From Metapseudomonas sp043392685 (GTDB lineage Bacteria > Pseudomonadota > Gammaproteobacteria > Pseudomonadales > Pseudomonadaceae), in assembly GCA_043392685.1 (NCBI GenBank), contig JBHZGM010000003.1: 64,000 nucleotides of DNA, one strand, 5' to 3'. Positions 35,282 to 44,026 of this stretch are shown one piece after another. How positions within the stretch are numbered: position 1 is the stretch's first letter; each line of letters opens with the position of its first letter. Both the position numbers and the translations under genes were made by a program. A model generated the notes under the pieces. That model did not search any database. It was not told the DNA's origin and was given only the letters and a program-made list of their open reading frames with translations.

Positions 35282-36145
35282 ATGACCCGTCCCAGCGATC
35301 CGGCCGAACTGGCCGCCTACTACGACGTGCAATACAACGCCCGCGCCAGCGTCGAGGACTTCGACCAGTACCCGCGCCAGTACCGCGCGCTGAGCGACGA
35401 CGCCCACGCGTCGCTGCCCTGCTTCAAGGACGTGCCCTACGGTCCGGGCGCCGCTGAGCGGCTGGATATCTTCCCCGCCAGAAGACCGGATGCGCCGGTG
35501 TTGCTGTTCATCCATGGCGGGTACTGGCGCGCGCTGTCCAAGGCCGACTCGGCCTTCATGGCGCCGGCGCTGACGGCTGCCGGGGCGTGCGTGGCGGTAT
35601 TGGATTACGACCTGGCCCCGGCGGTGAGCCTCGACCACATCGTCGACCAGACCCGCCGTGCACTGGCCTGGCTGTATCGCCATATCGCCGGGTTCGGCGG
35701 CGACCCGCGGCGGCTCTACGCCAGCGGTAGTTCCGCCGGTGGACATCTGACGGGCATGCTCCTGGCTGGCGGCTGGCATGAAAGTCATGGCGTGCCGGAC
35801 GACGTGCTGCGCGGCGCGCTGCCCATCAGTGGGCTGTTCGACCTGCATCCATTGCTGGACACCCATATCAACGGCTGGATGGGGATGGACGAGGCGGCGG
35901 CGCGGCGCAATAGCCCGACCTTCCACCTGCCGACGCGGGAAGCGGAACTGGTGATCAGCTATGGGGCATTGGAAACTGCCGAGTTCGCCCGGCAGTCCCA
36001 TGAGTTCCTCGAGGCCTGGCGCACGAGCGGGCTGCCGGGGCGCTTTGTCGAAGCGCCCGGCAGGAACCATTTCGATGTGGTGCTGGAGCTGGGGCAGCCG
36101 GGGACGCCGTTGTATCGGGCGGTGGTGGAGTTGATGGGGTTGTAA
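35282..36145 (+). CDS. Alpha/beta hydrolase resembling kynurenine formamidase (arylformamidase)
   Basis: A 287-residue cytoplasmic hydrolase. The oxyanion motif HGGYWRALSK (about residue 77) is the HGGYW form of eukaryotic-type kynurenine formamidases, the nucleophile is in YASGSSAGGHL, and the catalytic His is likely in the C-terminal GRNHFDVV. GGAGG precedes the ATG. By family it may hydrolyse N-formylkynurenine or other aryl formamides or esters. Lying next to antABC it could feed anthranilate formation, but no kynureninase or tryptophan dioxygenase is in the window. Confidence 0.75.
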   Translation: MTRPSDPAELAAYYDVQYNARASVEDFDQYPRQYRALSDDAHASLPCFKDVPYGPGAAERLDIFPARRPDAPVLLFIHGGYWRALSKADSAFMAPALTAAGACVAVLDYDLAPAVSLDHIVDQTRRALAWLYRHIAGFGGDPRRLYASGSSAGGHLTGMLLAGGWHESHGVPDDVLRGALPISGLFDLHPLLDTHINGWMGMDEAAARRNSPTFHLPTREAELVISYGALETAEFARQSHEFLEAWRTSGLPGRFVEAPGRNHFDVVLELGQPGTPLYRAVVELMGL

Positions 36146-36164
36146 GGGGCGTGGATCTATCTGT

Positions 36165-36251
36165 TGTGGGGGCGATTTCAATCGCTGAGGGGCACGCAGT
36201 GCCCCTAAAGGCAGACCTGCGGCCTGCATCGCGAATGAATTCGCCCCCACA
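36165..36251. repeat. TGTGGGGGCGATTTC-type dispersed repeat, full copy
   Basis: TGTGGGGGCGATTTCAATCGC at the left and GCGAATGAATTCGCCCCCAC at the right, with an inner GGGGCACGCAGTGCCCC hairpin. It lies between the convergent hydrolase and porin genes. Left arm is of the ATTTCAATC type and right arm of the GAATTC type, a mixed copy like 13311. Confidence 0.85.
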
Positions 36252-36292
36252 GGAAAAGCAGCCCACAGGAAATCCACCGGCAGCAGTGCTCG

Positions 36293-37546
36293 TCAGAACA
36301 GTGCCAATGTGTAGTTGAGGATCAGGCGGTTCTCGTCGATATCGGTGCGGTAGTTGGAGCGTGCGGTGACATTGCGCACGCGCACGCCCAGCCCCTTGAG
36401 GGCGCCGCTCTGGATCACGTAGCCGATGTCCAGGTCGCGCTCCCGATCCTTGCCTTCGAAGCCCAGGCCCGTGTCCACGTTATCGCCGGTGATGTAGCGG
36501 GTGCTGGCCACCAGGCCGGGAATGCCGAGGGCGGCGAAGTCGTAGTCGTAGCGCACCTGCCAGGAACGCTCGTCGGCGGAGGCGAACTCGTAGGTCGGCA
36601 CTTCGTTGCCCAGTGGGGTGATGTTGGCGAACACCTTGGGGAAGCCCTGATCGCCGAACATGCCCTGGTAGCCGACGAAGAAGGTGTGGCCGCCACGCTT
36701 GGCCGAGAACAGCGAGTAGAAGGCCTGGTTGTCGATTTCGCCGATCAGCTTCTTGCCATCCTCGCTGGAGTCGAAGTAACCGAGGTTGGCGCCCAGCACC
36801 CAGTCGCCCACCGGCTCGCTGTGCTTGAGGCCGAAGAAGCGCTGGTCGTAGATGTCTTCCAGCTGGGCATACCAGGCGCTGAGCGTGGTGCGGTTGGAAT
36901 TGAAGGCGTAGTCGGCGCCCGCGTAGTTGAAGGCGTCGCTGGACGCCTGGCGCTGCGGCTGGAAGGCGATCTGGGCCTGGAGCTTGTCGTCGCCGGCCTC
37001 GTTGCGCAGGCTGGTGGATTTCAGGTGGCCGCCCTGCAGGGTGAGCCCGGCAAGCTCGCTGGAGGTGACGCTGGCGCCCTGGTAGCTGGGCGGCAGCAGG
37101 CGGATGTCGCTGAACATCAGCACCGGCAGGTTGGGTTGCAGTTCGCCCACTTTCAGCTCGGTTTTCGACAGGCGCAGCTTCCCGGCCACGCCCAGTCGGC
37201 TGTAGTCGTCGGCGGCCTCGCCATCCTCCTGTACCGGCAGCAGGCCGGTATTGACCCGGTCCGGGCTGCTGTCGAGCTTGATGCCAAGGGTGCCGATGGC
37301 ATCCAGGCCGAAGCCCACCGGACCTGGGGTGTAGCCGGACTTGAAGTTGAGGATGAAACCCTGGGCCCACTCCTCAGCCTTGGACTGCTGGTTCGGGCCG
37401 ACGATGTCGGAGAAATCGCGGCTGAAGTAGTAGTTGCGCAGCTGCAGGGTGGCGGTGGCGTCCTCGATGAAGCCGGATTCCGCGGCCAGCGCGCTGAAGG
37501 GGAGGGTGCTCAAGAGGAGGGGTAACGCACGGGACTTATCGATCAT
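36293..37546 (-). CDS. OprD-family porin linked to the second ABC transporter
   Basis: A 417-residue outer-membrane channel. The signal peptide (1-22, ending SALAA) precedes ESGFIEDATATLQLRNYYFSRDF. It has the OprD pattern SKTELKVGELQPNLPV and ends with LNYTLALF. The ATG 37546 gives the signal peptide directly. It follows the livF-like gene on the same strand after a 132-bp gap that holds a 10-bp-arm hairpin. The likely substrate is an aromatic acid, shared with the transporter upstream; BenF and OpdK are family relatives, exact type unresolved. Confidence 0.88.
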   Translation of the reverse strand: MIDKSRALPLLLSTLPFSALAAESGFIEDATATLQLRNYYFSRDFSDIVGPNQQSKAEEWAQGFILNFKSGYTPGPVGFGLDAIGTLGIKLDSSPDRVNTGLLPVQEDGEAADDYSRLGVAGKLRLSKTELKVGELQPNLPVLMFSDIRLLPPSYQGASVTSSELAGLTLQGGHLKSTSLRNEAGDDKLQAQIAFQPQRQASSDAFNYAGADYAFNSNRTTLSAWYAQLEDIYDQRFFGLKHSEPVGDWVLGANLGYFDSSEDGKKLIGEIDNQAFYSLFSAKRGGHTFFVGYQGMFGDQGFPKVFANITPLGNEVPTYEFASADERSWQVRYDYDFAALGIPGLVASTRYITGDNVDTGLGFEGKDRERDLDIGYVIQSGALKGLGVRVRNVTARSNYRTDIDENRLILNYTLALF

Positions 37547-37589
37547 CGCAAGGCTCTTCTTCTTCTGGTTTTTTGGGCGCAACCGTCCG

Positions 37590-37615
37590 CCGCCGGCTTG
37601 TTGCGAAGCCGGCGG
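37590..37615 (-). terminator. GC-rich hairpin between the transporter operon and the porin
   Basis: CCGCCGGCTT (37590-37599) and AAGCCGGCGG (37606-37615) form a perfect 10-bp stem with a six-base loop. It follows the last transporter gene on that strand. No T-tract follows, so it is at best a partial or Rho-assisted stop. Confidence 0.4.
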
Positions 37616-37678
37616 GAGTCGGGTTGCGTCGGGGTTGCCGGTCCGTCGTGACTACGGGCCGGGCAGATCAGGGGCGCG

Positions 37679-38368
37679 CTAGACGCCCAGGTATCGGTGC
37701 GAAAGTTCGGGGGCGGCCGCCAGTTCCGCTGGCGTGCCCTGCCAGACCTGGCGGCCCTTCTCGATGATGTGATGGCGGTCCACCACCCGCGCCATCTCCT
37801 TGAGGTTCTTGTCGATCACCAGGATGGTCTCGCCCTCGGCCTTGAGGGTGGCCAGGCAGTTCCAGATGGTCTCGCGGATCACCGGGGCCAGTCCTTCGGT
37901 GGCTTCGTCGAGGATCAGCAGCTGCGGGTTGGTCATCAGCGCGCGGCCCACCACCAGCATCTGTTGCTCGCCGCCGGAGAGGGTTCTCGACAGTTGCTCC
38001 TGGCGTTCTTCGAGGCGCGGGAACAGCGCGTAGATGCGCGCCAGGTCCCACTTGCCGCCCTTGCTGGCGGTGGCCAGCAGGTTCTCCTTCACGCTCAGGC
38101 TGCCGAAGGCGCGGCGGCCTTCCGGCACCAGTCCGAGGCCGGCCTGGGCGATGCGGTAGGGCGTAGCGCCGCGCATTTCCTTGCCGTGGATGCGGATGTT
38201 GCCGGCGCTGGGCCTGAGCAGGCCCATGATGGATTTCACCGTGGTGGTCTTGCCCATGCCGTTGCGGCCGATCAGCGACACCACTTCGCCCTGTTCGATC
38301 TTCAGGTGCATGTCGAACAGCACCTGGCTCAGGCCGTAGCCGGCCTGCAATCCACTGACTTCAAGCAT
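37679..38368 (-). CDS. LIV-type ABC ATPase (LivF-like), second system
   Basis: A 229-residue ATPase. Walker A is GRNGMGKTT, the signature is LSGGEQQMLVVGRAL, Walker B is LLILDEATEGLAP, and the switch segment is LVIDKNLKEMARV, where the His/Gln is Asp-Lys-Asn, as in some aromatic-acid LivF proteins. It overlaps the LivG-like gene by 8 bp. With the other four subunits it forms a complete importer next to antABC. Confidence 0.92.
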   Translation of the reverse strand: MLEVSGLQAGYGLSQVLFDMHLKIEQGEVVSLIGRNGMGKTTTVKSIMGLLRPSAGNIRIHGKEMRGATPYRIAQAGLGLVPEGRRAFGSLSVKENLLATASKGGKWDLARIYALFPRLEERQEQLSRTLSGGEQQMLVVGRALMTNPQLLILDEATEGLAPVIRETIWNCLATLKAEGETILVIDKNLKEMARVVDRHHIIEKGRQVWQGTPAELAAAPELSHRYLGV

Positions 38369-39110
38369 GTTCTTCCCCCAGGTAGGCGGCGCGGACCTGC
38401 GCGTTGCCGCGGACTTCTGCGACGGAGCCGGTGAGGATGGTCTGGCCGTAGACCAGCACGGTGATGCGGTCGGCCAGGGCGAACACCGCGTCCATGTCGT
38501 GCTCCACCAGCAGGATGGCGTAGCGCCCCTTGAGCGACATGAGCAGCTCGGTCATGCGCGCGGATTCCTCCGCGCCGATCCCGGCCATGGGTTCGTCCAG
38601 CAGCAGTACCGAGGCCTCCTGGGCCAGCGCCAGGGCCAGTTCCAGCTGGCGGCGTTCGCCGTGGGACAGCTCGCTCACGCGGTCTTCGGCGCGCGGGCCG
38701 AGGCCGACCTGCTCCAGGTAGCCGCGCGCCGGATCGAGCAGGCTGCGGTCGCGGGACAGCGGCTTCCACAGGCCGAAGCTCTTGCCTTCGCGGGCGGCGA
38801 TGGCCACGGCAACGTTCTCCAGCAGGCTGAAATCCGGGTACAGCTGGCTGACCTGGAAGGAGCGCGCCAGGCCCAGGCGCGGACGCTCGTGGGCGGGCAA
38901 GTCGGTGATGTCCTGGCCGGCGAAGAGGATCTGCCCCTTGTCCGGACGGATTTCCCCGGCGATCTGCGAGATCAGCGTGGACTTGCCGGCGCCGTTGGGG
39001 CCGATGATGGCGTGCAGCTCGCCGGCGGCCAGTTCCAGGTTGGCGCCGTTGGTGGCCTTCACCGCGCCGAAGGCCTTCTCCAGGCCACGGATGGACAGTT
39101 GCGCGCTCAT
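38361..39110 (-). CDS. LIV-type ABC ATPase (LivG-like), second system
   Basis: A 249-residue ATPase with Walker A GPNGAGKST, signature LSHGERRQLELALAL (a less usual LSHGE form, common in LivG of aromatic importers), Walker B VLLLDEPMAGIG and switch VEHDMDAVF. The start ATG 39110 overlaps the end of the LivM-like gene. Unlike the first system, LivM and LivG are separate genes here. Confidence 0.92.
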   Translation of the reverse strand: MSAQLSIRGLEKAFGAVKATNGANLELAAGELHAIIGPNGAGKSTLISQIAGEIRPDKGQILFAGQDITDLPAHERPRLGLARSFQVSQLYPDFSLLENVAVAIAAREGKSFGLWKPLSRDRSLLDPARGYLEQVGLGPRAEDRVSELSHGERRQLELALALAQEASVLLLDEPMAGIGAEESARMTELLMSLKGRYAILLVEHDMDAVFALADRITVLVYGQTILTGSVAEVRGNAQVRAAYLGEEHA

Positions 39111-40126
39111 GGGTGCACCTCGCGGGTGGTGGCGACGGGGGCGGGCCGGGTCACGGACTTGTGCGGCCTGCTGCCGCCCAGCAGCAGGCCGAGGACGCCC
39201 TGGCGGCCGAACAGCACCACCAGCAGCAGGAGCGGGCCGAAGATCAGCAGCCAGTGCTCGGTCCACAGGCTCAGCAGTTGCTCCAGGCCGAGGTAGACGG
39301 CCGCGCCCAGGACCGGGCCGAGCAGGGTGCCGACGCCACCGAGGATGACCATCGCCATCAGCTCGCCGGACTTCTGCCAGGAAGCCATGTCGGGGCTGAC
39401 GAACAGCGCGTAGTTGGCCCAGAGCAGGCCGGCAAGGCCAGCGCCGAGGCCGGCGATGACGAAGGTGGTGAGGCGGTAGCGCAGGGGTTTCAGCCCCAGG
39501 CTGATGGTGCGCCGTTCGCTCTGCTTGAGGCCGCGCAGGACGAAGCCGAAGCGCGAGCCCACCAGGCGCCGGCAGAACAGCAGCCAGGCCACCAGCAGGG
39601 CCAGGCAGAGGTAATAGAACTGGTTGGCGTCATTCAGGTCGAGGCCCGGAAGGCTGTTGCGCTCGTTCATCAGGATGCCGTCGTCGCCGCCGTAGAGGGA
39701 CAGCGAGCCGAGGATGAAATAGAGCATCTGGCTGAAGGCCAGGGTGATCATGATGAACTGCACGCCGCTGGTGCGCAGCGACAGGTAGCCCATCACCAGG
39801 CCGAGCAGGGCGCAGCAGAGCAGGGCCAGCGGCCAGACCAGCAGCGCACTGTTGCTGCCTTCCCAGCCCCACAGCGGCATGCCCTGGGAGGTGTGGAAGG
39901 CGATGATGCCGACCACGTAGCCGCCCAGGCCGAAGAAGGCGGCGTGGCCGAAGCTGACCAGGGCGCCGTAGCCGATCAGGAGGTCCAGGCTGGCGGCGGC
40001 CATGCCGTAGATGGCCAGGCGGGTGAACAGGCTGACCAGGAAGGGTTCGTCGAGCAGCGCCGCCAGCAGCGGCATCAGCGCGAAGGTGGCCAGGCAGGCC
40101 AGGTCGATAAGCAGTCGACGGGACAT
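39107..40126 (-). CDS. LIV-type ABC permease (LivM-like), second system
   Basis: A 339-residue inner-membrane permease with about eight to ten helices, including LIGYGALVSFGHAAFFGLGGYVVGII, the LivM signature region. The cytoplasmic loop is LKQSERRTISLGLKPLRYRL. GAGGAG precedes ATG 40126. It starts 10 bp after the LivH-like gene. Confidence 0.92.
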   Translation of the reverse strand: MSRRLLIDLACLATFALMPLLAALLDEPFLVSLFTRLAIYGMAAASLDLLIGYGALVSFGHAAFFGLGGYVVGIIAFHTSQGMPLWGWEGSNSALLVWPLALLCCALLGLVMGYLSLRTSGVQFIMITLAFSQMLYFILGSLSLYGGDDGILMNERNSLPGLDLNDANQFYYLCLALLVAWLLFCRRLVGSRFGFVLRGLKQSERRTISLGLKPLRYRLTTFVIAGLGAGLAGLLWANYALFVSPDMASWQKSGELMAMVILGGVGTLLGPVLGAAVYLGLEQLLSLWTEHWLLIFGPLLLLVVLFGRQGVLGLLLGGSRPHKSVTRPAPVATTREVHP

Positions 40127-40136
40127 GGGAATCTCC

Positions 40137-41048
40137 TCAGGCACGGGCCGGCAGCAGGCCGCGTGGACGCACCAGCAGCACCAGGGCCATGACGATGTAG
40201 GCGCTGGCTGAAATCAGGCCGCCACTCAAGGCGCCGCTGGCCTCGGCCGGCAGCAACTGGTCCAGCAGCGGCGGGATGTAGGCACGACCGAGGCTGTCGA
40301 CCATGCCGATCAGCAGGGCGCCGGCCAGGGCGCCGCGTACCGAACCCACGCCACCGACGACGATGACCACGAAGGTGGTGATCAGCACCTTCTCGCCCAT
40401 GCCGATTTCCACCGAGAGCAGCGGCGCCGCCATGAAGCCGGCGAGGCCGCAGAGCACGCAGCCGAAGACGAACACCAGGGTGTAGAGGCGGCTGATGTTG
40501 ACCCCGAGGGCACCGACCATTTCGTGGTCGTCGGCGCCGGCGCGGATCAGCATCCCCAGGCGGGTGTGGTTGATCAGCAGCCACATCCCCAGGGCCACCA
40601 GCAGGCCGGCGCCGATGAACAGCAGGCGGCTGACCGGATACATCAGGCCGGGCAGCACTTCGACGAAGGCGTTGTACCAGTCCGGCGTGGGCATGGCCGG
40701 CGGGCTGCGGCCGAACAGCAGGGTGATGAGTTCGTTGCTGAAGAACACCACGGCCAGCGTCGCCAGTACCTGGTCGAGGTGGTCGCGGTTGTAGAGGCGG
40801 CGGATGATCCCGGTTTCGATCACCAGGCCATAGAGCGCGGCGCCGGCCAGGGCGGCCAGGCCGCCGAGCCAGAAGGAGCCGCTGGCGATGGCGGTGTAGG
40901 CGGCGCAGAACGCACCGACCATGTAGAAGGCGCCGTGGGCCAGGTTGATGACGCCCATGATGCCGAAGATCAGGGTCAGGCCGGAGGCGAGCAGGAACAG
41001 CAGGGCGCTGTACTGCAAGCCGTTGAGAAGTTGTTCGAGCAACAGCAT
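40137..41048 (-). CDS. LIV-type ABC permease (LivH-like), second system
   Basis: A 303-residue permease of normal LivH size. LNGLQYSALLFLLASGLTLIFGIMGVINLAHGAFYMVGAF is the typical N-terminal region; the coupling loop is GADDHEMVGALGVNISRLY. It lacks the extra basic insertion of the LivH in the iac-linked system. It follows the binding-protein gene by 61 bp. Confidence 0.92.
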   Translation of the reverse strand: MLLLEQLLNGLQYSALLFLLASGLTLIFGIMGVINLAHGAFYMVGAFCAAYTAIASGSFWLGGLAALAGAALYGLVIETGIIRRLYNRDHLDQVLATLAVVFFSNELITLLFGRSPPAMPTPDWYNAFVEVLPGLMYPVSRLLFIGAGLLVALGMWLLINHTRLGMLIRAGADDHEMVGALGVNISRLYTLVFVFGCVLCGLAGFMAAPLLSVEIGMGEKVLITTFVVIVVGGVGSVRGALAGALLIGMVDSLGRAYIPPLLDQLLPAEASGALSGGLISASAYIVMALVLLVRPRGLLPARA

Positions 41049-41109
41049 GGCGAAGTCCTGCGGTGATGGCCCGCCGGGATGGCCGGCGGGCTGGCGGTTC
41101 AGGTCGGGA

Positions 41110-42273
41110 TCAGAGCGCGCACTGGGGCGCGTAGCTGTCCACCTGGGCCTTGGCGATGGTCTTCACCGGCACTTCGGCGAGCTTGCCGTCGGCGCCGGCC
41201 TGGACCTTGAGCAGGTGCCAGTCGATCACCGCGTGCTGGTTGCTGCCGAAGCGGAAGTCGCCACGCACCGAGTCGAAACGCGCTTCACGCAGGGCCGCGC
41301 GGAAGGCGTCGGGGTTTTCCAGGTTGCCGTTGGTGGCCTTGAGGGCGGAGCCGATCAGGCGCGCGGTGTCGTAGCCCTGGGCGGCATACATGGTGGGCGC
41401 GCGGTTGTACTTCTCGGTGAAGGCCTTGACGAAGGCCTGGTTGGCCGGGTTGTCGGACTGCGGGTTCCAGCCGCTGACCACGTTGACGCCCTCGGCCACG
41501 TTGCCGGTGGCGGCGAGCATGCGTTCGTCCATGGAGAACACCGGCACCACCATCGGGATGCTCCTGGCCAGGCCCGAGCTGCCGTACTGCTTGGCGAAGT
41601 TGATGCCGCCACCGCCCGGATGGAACTGGAACACCGCGTCCGGGTTCAGCGAACGGATGCGCGCCAGCTCCACGGAGAAGTCCAGCTGGTTGAGCTTGGT
41701 GTAGATCTCGGTGACCTCGCCCTTGAAGGTGCGCTTGAAGCCCGCCAGGGCATCGCGGCCGGCCTGGTAGTTGGGCGCGAGGATGACCATCTTCCGGTAG
41801 CCCAGGTCGTTGGCGGCGACGCCGGCCATCTCGTGGGGCACGTCGTTCTGGTAGGAGGCGGCGAAGTAGTTTTGTTTGCACTGGGCACCGGCCAGGTTGG
41901 AGGGCGCGGCGTTGGTGCTGATGTAGAAGCGGTCGCCCTGGGTGGCCCCGTTGACCACGGCGGCGAGGACATTGGAGAACATCACGCCGGTGTAGAGCGA
42001 GATGCCGTCCAGGCTCATGCGGTCGATGATCTGCTTGCCCCGGGCGGGCTGCAGGCCGTCGTCCTCCACCACCAGTTCCACCGGCACGCCGCCGAGCTTG
42101 CCGCCTTCCTGGTCCATGGCCAGGCGGAAGGCGTCGCGGGCGTCTTCGCCCAGGTAACCGGCGGGGGTGGAAAGGGTGGTGATGAAGCCGATGCGCACAG
42201 GGTCCTGTGCCAGGGCGGGGAGGGAAGAGGCCAGCGCGGCCCCGAGCATCGCAAGGTGCAGGGTCTTTTTCAT
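41110..42273 (-). CDS. LIV-type periplasmic binding protein, second system
   Basis: A 387-residue binding protein. The signal peptide is 1-23 (ending LPALA), then QDPVRIGFITTLSTPAGYLGEDARDAF. It resembles binding proteins of aromatic-acid importers more than those for leucine. Two cysteines are conserved near AQCKQNYF and the C-terminal APQCAL, which may form a disulfide. It is the first gene of the five-gene operon and lies just downstream of antC on the same strand, after a REP. Ligand is inferred to be an aromatic acid such as anthranilate. Confidence 0.88.
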   Translation of the reverse strand: MKKTLHLAMLGAALASSLPALAQDPVRIGFITTLSTPAGYLGEDARDAFRLAMDQEGGKLGGVPVELVVEDDGLQPARGKQIIDRMSLDGISLYTGVMFSNVLAAVVNGATQGDRFYISTNAAPSNLAGAQCKQNYFAASYQNDVPHEMAGVAANDLGYRKMVILAPNYQAGRDALAGFKRTFKGEVTEIYTKLNQLDFSVELARIRSLNPDAVFQFHPGGGGINFAKQYGSSGLARSIPMVVPVFSMDERMLAATGNVAEGVNVVSGWNPQSDNPANQAFVKAFTEKYNRAPTMYAAQGYDTARLIGSALKATNGNLENPDAFRAALREARFDSVRGDFRFGSNQHAVIDWHLLKVQAGADGKLAEVPVKTIAKAQVDSYAPQCAL

Positions 42274-42404
42274 GGTTACCGCCTTGGTTGCGCAGTGCCG
42301 TCGTGACCCGGCCTGCTTAGTTGTTGTTCGGGCAGTTGGTGAAGCGGGTGGAGCGTGTTTGTTGTGGTTATGGGCACGCGCCGGGATGGGCGTGCATCGG
42401 ACCC

Positions 42405-42461
42405 GTAGGAGCGAGTTTGCTCGCGAACGCGCCGCGCATTCGCCAGCAAGCTGGCTCCTAC
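42405..42461. repeat. GTAGGAGCGAGT two-armed REP element
   Basis: GTAGGAGCGAGTTTGCTCGC and GCCAGCAAGCTGGCTCCTAC form an imperfect hairpin between antC and the transporter operon. It is nearly the same as 28991-29053. The rest of this 216-bp gap shows no clear promoter for the transporter. Confidence 0.8.
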
Positions 42462-42489
42462 AAGTTCCTACGGAGGTCGGAGTGGGACC

Positions 42490-43515
42490 TCAGGTATTGC
42501 TCTCGGTGAACTTCTCGAAATACAGGTGGCCGTTGTCGATGCCGTTGTCGGCAAGCCAGGTCTTCACCGACTCCACCATCGGCGGCGGGCCGCAGAGGTA
42601 CATGTCGAAGGGCGCCTCGCGCAGGGCGGCGGCGTCGAAGTGCTCCGGCACATAGCCGCGCTTGCCGTTCCACTCCTGGCCTTCGTCGCTGATCACCGGG
42701 GTGAAGCTGAAGTCCGGGATGCGCTCGCAATAGTCCTGGATGCGCTGCAGTTCGCAGAGGTCGGCCACCTGGCGCACGCCGTAGAACAGGTGCACCGGCT
42801 GGCCGCAGCCACCGCGTTCGGCAATCTCGTCGAGCATGCCGAGGAAGGCCGAGAGGCCGGTGCCACCGGCCACCAGCAGCAGCGGTTTCTCGATGTGGCG
42901 CATGTAGAAGGCACCCAGCGGAGCCTCGAAGTGGATCTCGTCACCCACCTGGCAGCGCTCGCGGATGTAGTTGCTCATCACCCCGTCCGGCAGCAGGCGG
43001 ATGAGGAACTGCAGCTTGTTCTCCGCATTCGGCCGGTTGGCGAAGGAGTAGGAGCGTTTCGAGTCCGTGCCCGGCACCTGCAGGCGGGCGTACTGGCCCG
43101 GCAGGAAGTCCAGGTGCTGGCCGTCGATACCGGCATCCAGGTGGAGGATGGCGGTGGTCGGCGACACCTGCTCGACATGGGTGACGATGCCGCGTTCCTG
43201 CACCGTCTTCGCCGCGCCGCAGAGGGAGGAGTCGAAGTCGAAGTAGAAGGACGCGTCGGACTGCACGCGGGTCTGGCAGGTGAGCATCTTGCGCTGTTCC
43301 AGGTCCTTGGCCGACAAGGCCTCCTCGTCCACGTAGTCCATGGCGTAGCGGCCGGACTCGCAGCGGCCCATGCAGGTGCCGCAGACGCCTTCGCGGCAGT
43401 CCAGCGGAATGTTGATGCCGTTGCGCAGGGCGGCATCGAGCAGGATCTCGTTGCCCTGCACGGGGAAGAACAGGGTTTTGCCGTCGGCAAAACTGAAGGC
43501 GACCTTGTGGTTCAT
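42490..43515 (-). CDS. antC: Anthranilate dioxygenase reductase AntC
   Basis: A 341-residue class IB reductase. The N-terminal [2Fe-2S] ferredoxin domain has C40, C45, C48 and C80; the flavin domain has KRSYSFANRP, and the NAD domain has LVAGGTGLSAFLGMLDE and CGPPPMVESV. It moves electrons from NADH to the AntAB oxygenase. BenC is very similar, so the name follows from AntA. It ends the ant operon, 19 bp after antB. Confidence 0.85.
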   Translation of the reverse strand: MNHKVAFSFADGKTLFFPVQGNEILLDAALRNGINIPLDCREGVCGTCMGRCESGRYAMDYVDEEALSAKDLEQRKMLTCQTRVQSDASFYFDFDSSLCGAAKTVQERGIVTHVEQVSPTTAILHLDAGIDGQHLDFLPGQYARLQVPGTDSKRSYSFANRPNAENKLQFLIRLLPDGVMSNYIRERCQVGDEIHFEAPLGAFYMRHIEKPLLLVAGGTGLSAFLGMLDEIAERGGCGQPVHLFYGVRQVADLCELQRIQDYCERIPDFSFTPVISDEGQEWNGKRGYVPEHFDAAALREAPFDMYLCGPPPMVESVKTWLADNGIDNGHLYFEKFTESNT

Positions 43516-43534
43516 GGCGCGTACATCCGGGCAA

Positions 43535-44026
43535 TCAGAGGTGGTAGAAGTCGAGCACCGCGTTGATGGTGTCGTTGAGCAGCAGCATGTGCTTGCGGGT
43601 GATCTTCCAGCTCTCGCCGGCTGGCTTGAGGTGGTAGGTCGCATGGCCGAAGAACTGCTCGGCCTGGCCCAGCCGGTAATACAGCGTGTGCCAGTTGGCC
43701 TTCACCTCCAGTTGGCCGTCGTCGCGTTCCGCGATGCGCACGTTGCTGATCTGGTGCAGGGTGCGCGGCATCGGGATGGTCGAGGCGGCCTTGCCGGTGC
43801 GGATGCGGAACACACGGTCTTCAAGGCCCGAACGGTTGCTGTAGTAGATCAGCGACATGCCGCGCTTCGGGTCCCTGGTGTACTCGTGCTCGGAGTCCCA
43901 CTGCGGCAGGTGGTATTCGCACTGCTCGTCGAACAGGTCCAGGTAGGCGTCCCAGTCCTGGGCGTCGCACAGTTCGGACTTGCGATAGAGGAATTGCTCG
44001 ATCTGGTATTGCAGCTGCGGGTTCAT
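43535..44026 (-). CDS. antB: Anthranilate dioxygenase small subunit AntB
   Basis: A 163-residue beta subunit of a ring-hydroxylating oxygenase (QYQIEQFLYRKSELCDAQDWDAYLDLFDE, the usual opening). GGAGG precedes the ATG, which overlaps the antA stop in an ATGA arrangement, giving coupled and equal translation. Confidence 0.87.
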   Translation of the reverse strand: MNPQLQYQIEQFLYRKSELCDAQDWDAYLDLFDEQCEYHLPQWDSEHEYTRDPKRGMSLIYYSNRSGLEDRVFRIRTGKAASTIPMPRTLHQISNVRIAERDDGQLEVKANWHTLYYRLGQAEQFFGHATYHLKPAGESWKITRKHMLLLNDTINAVLDFYHL

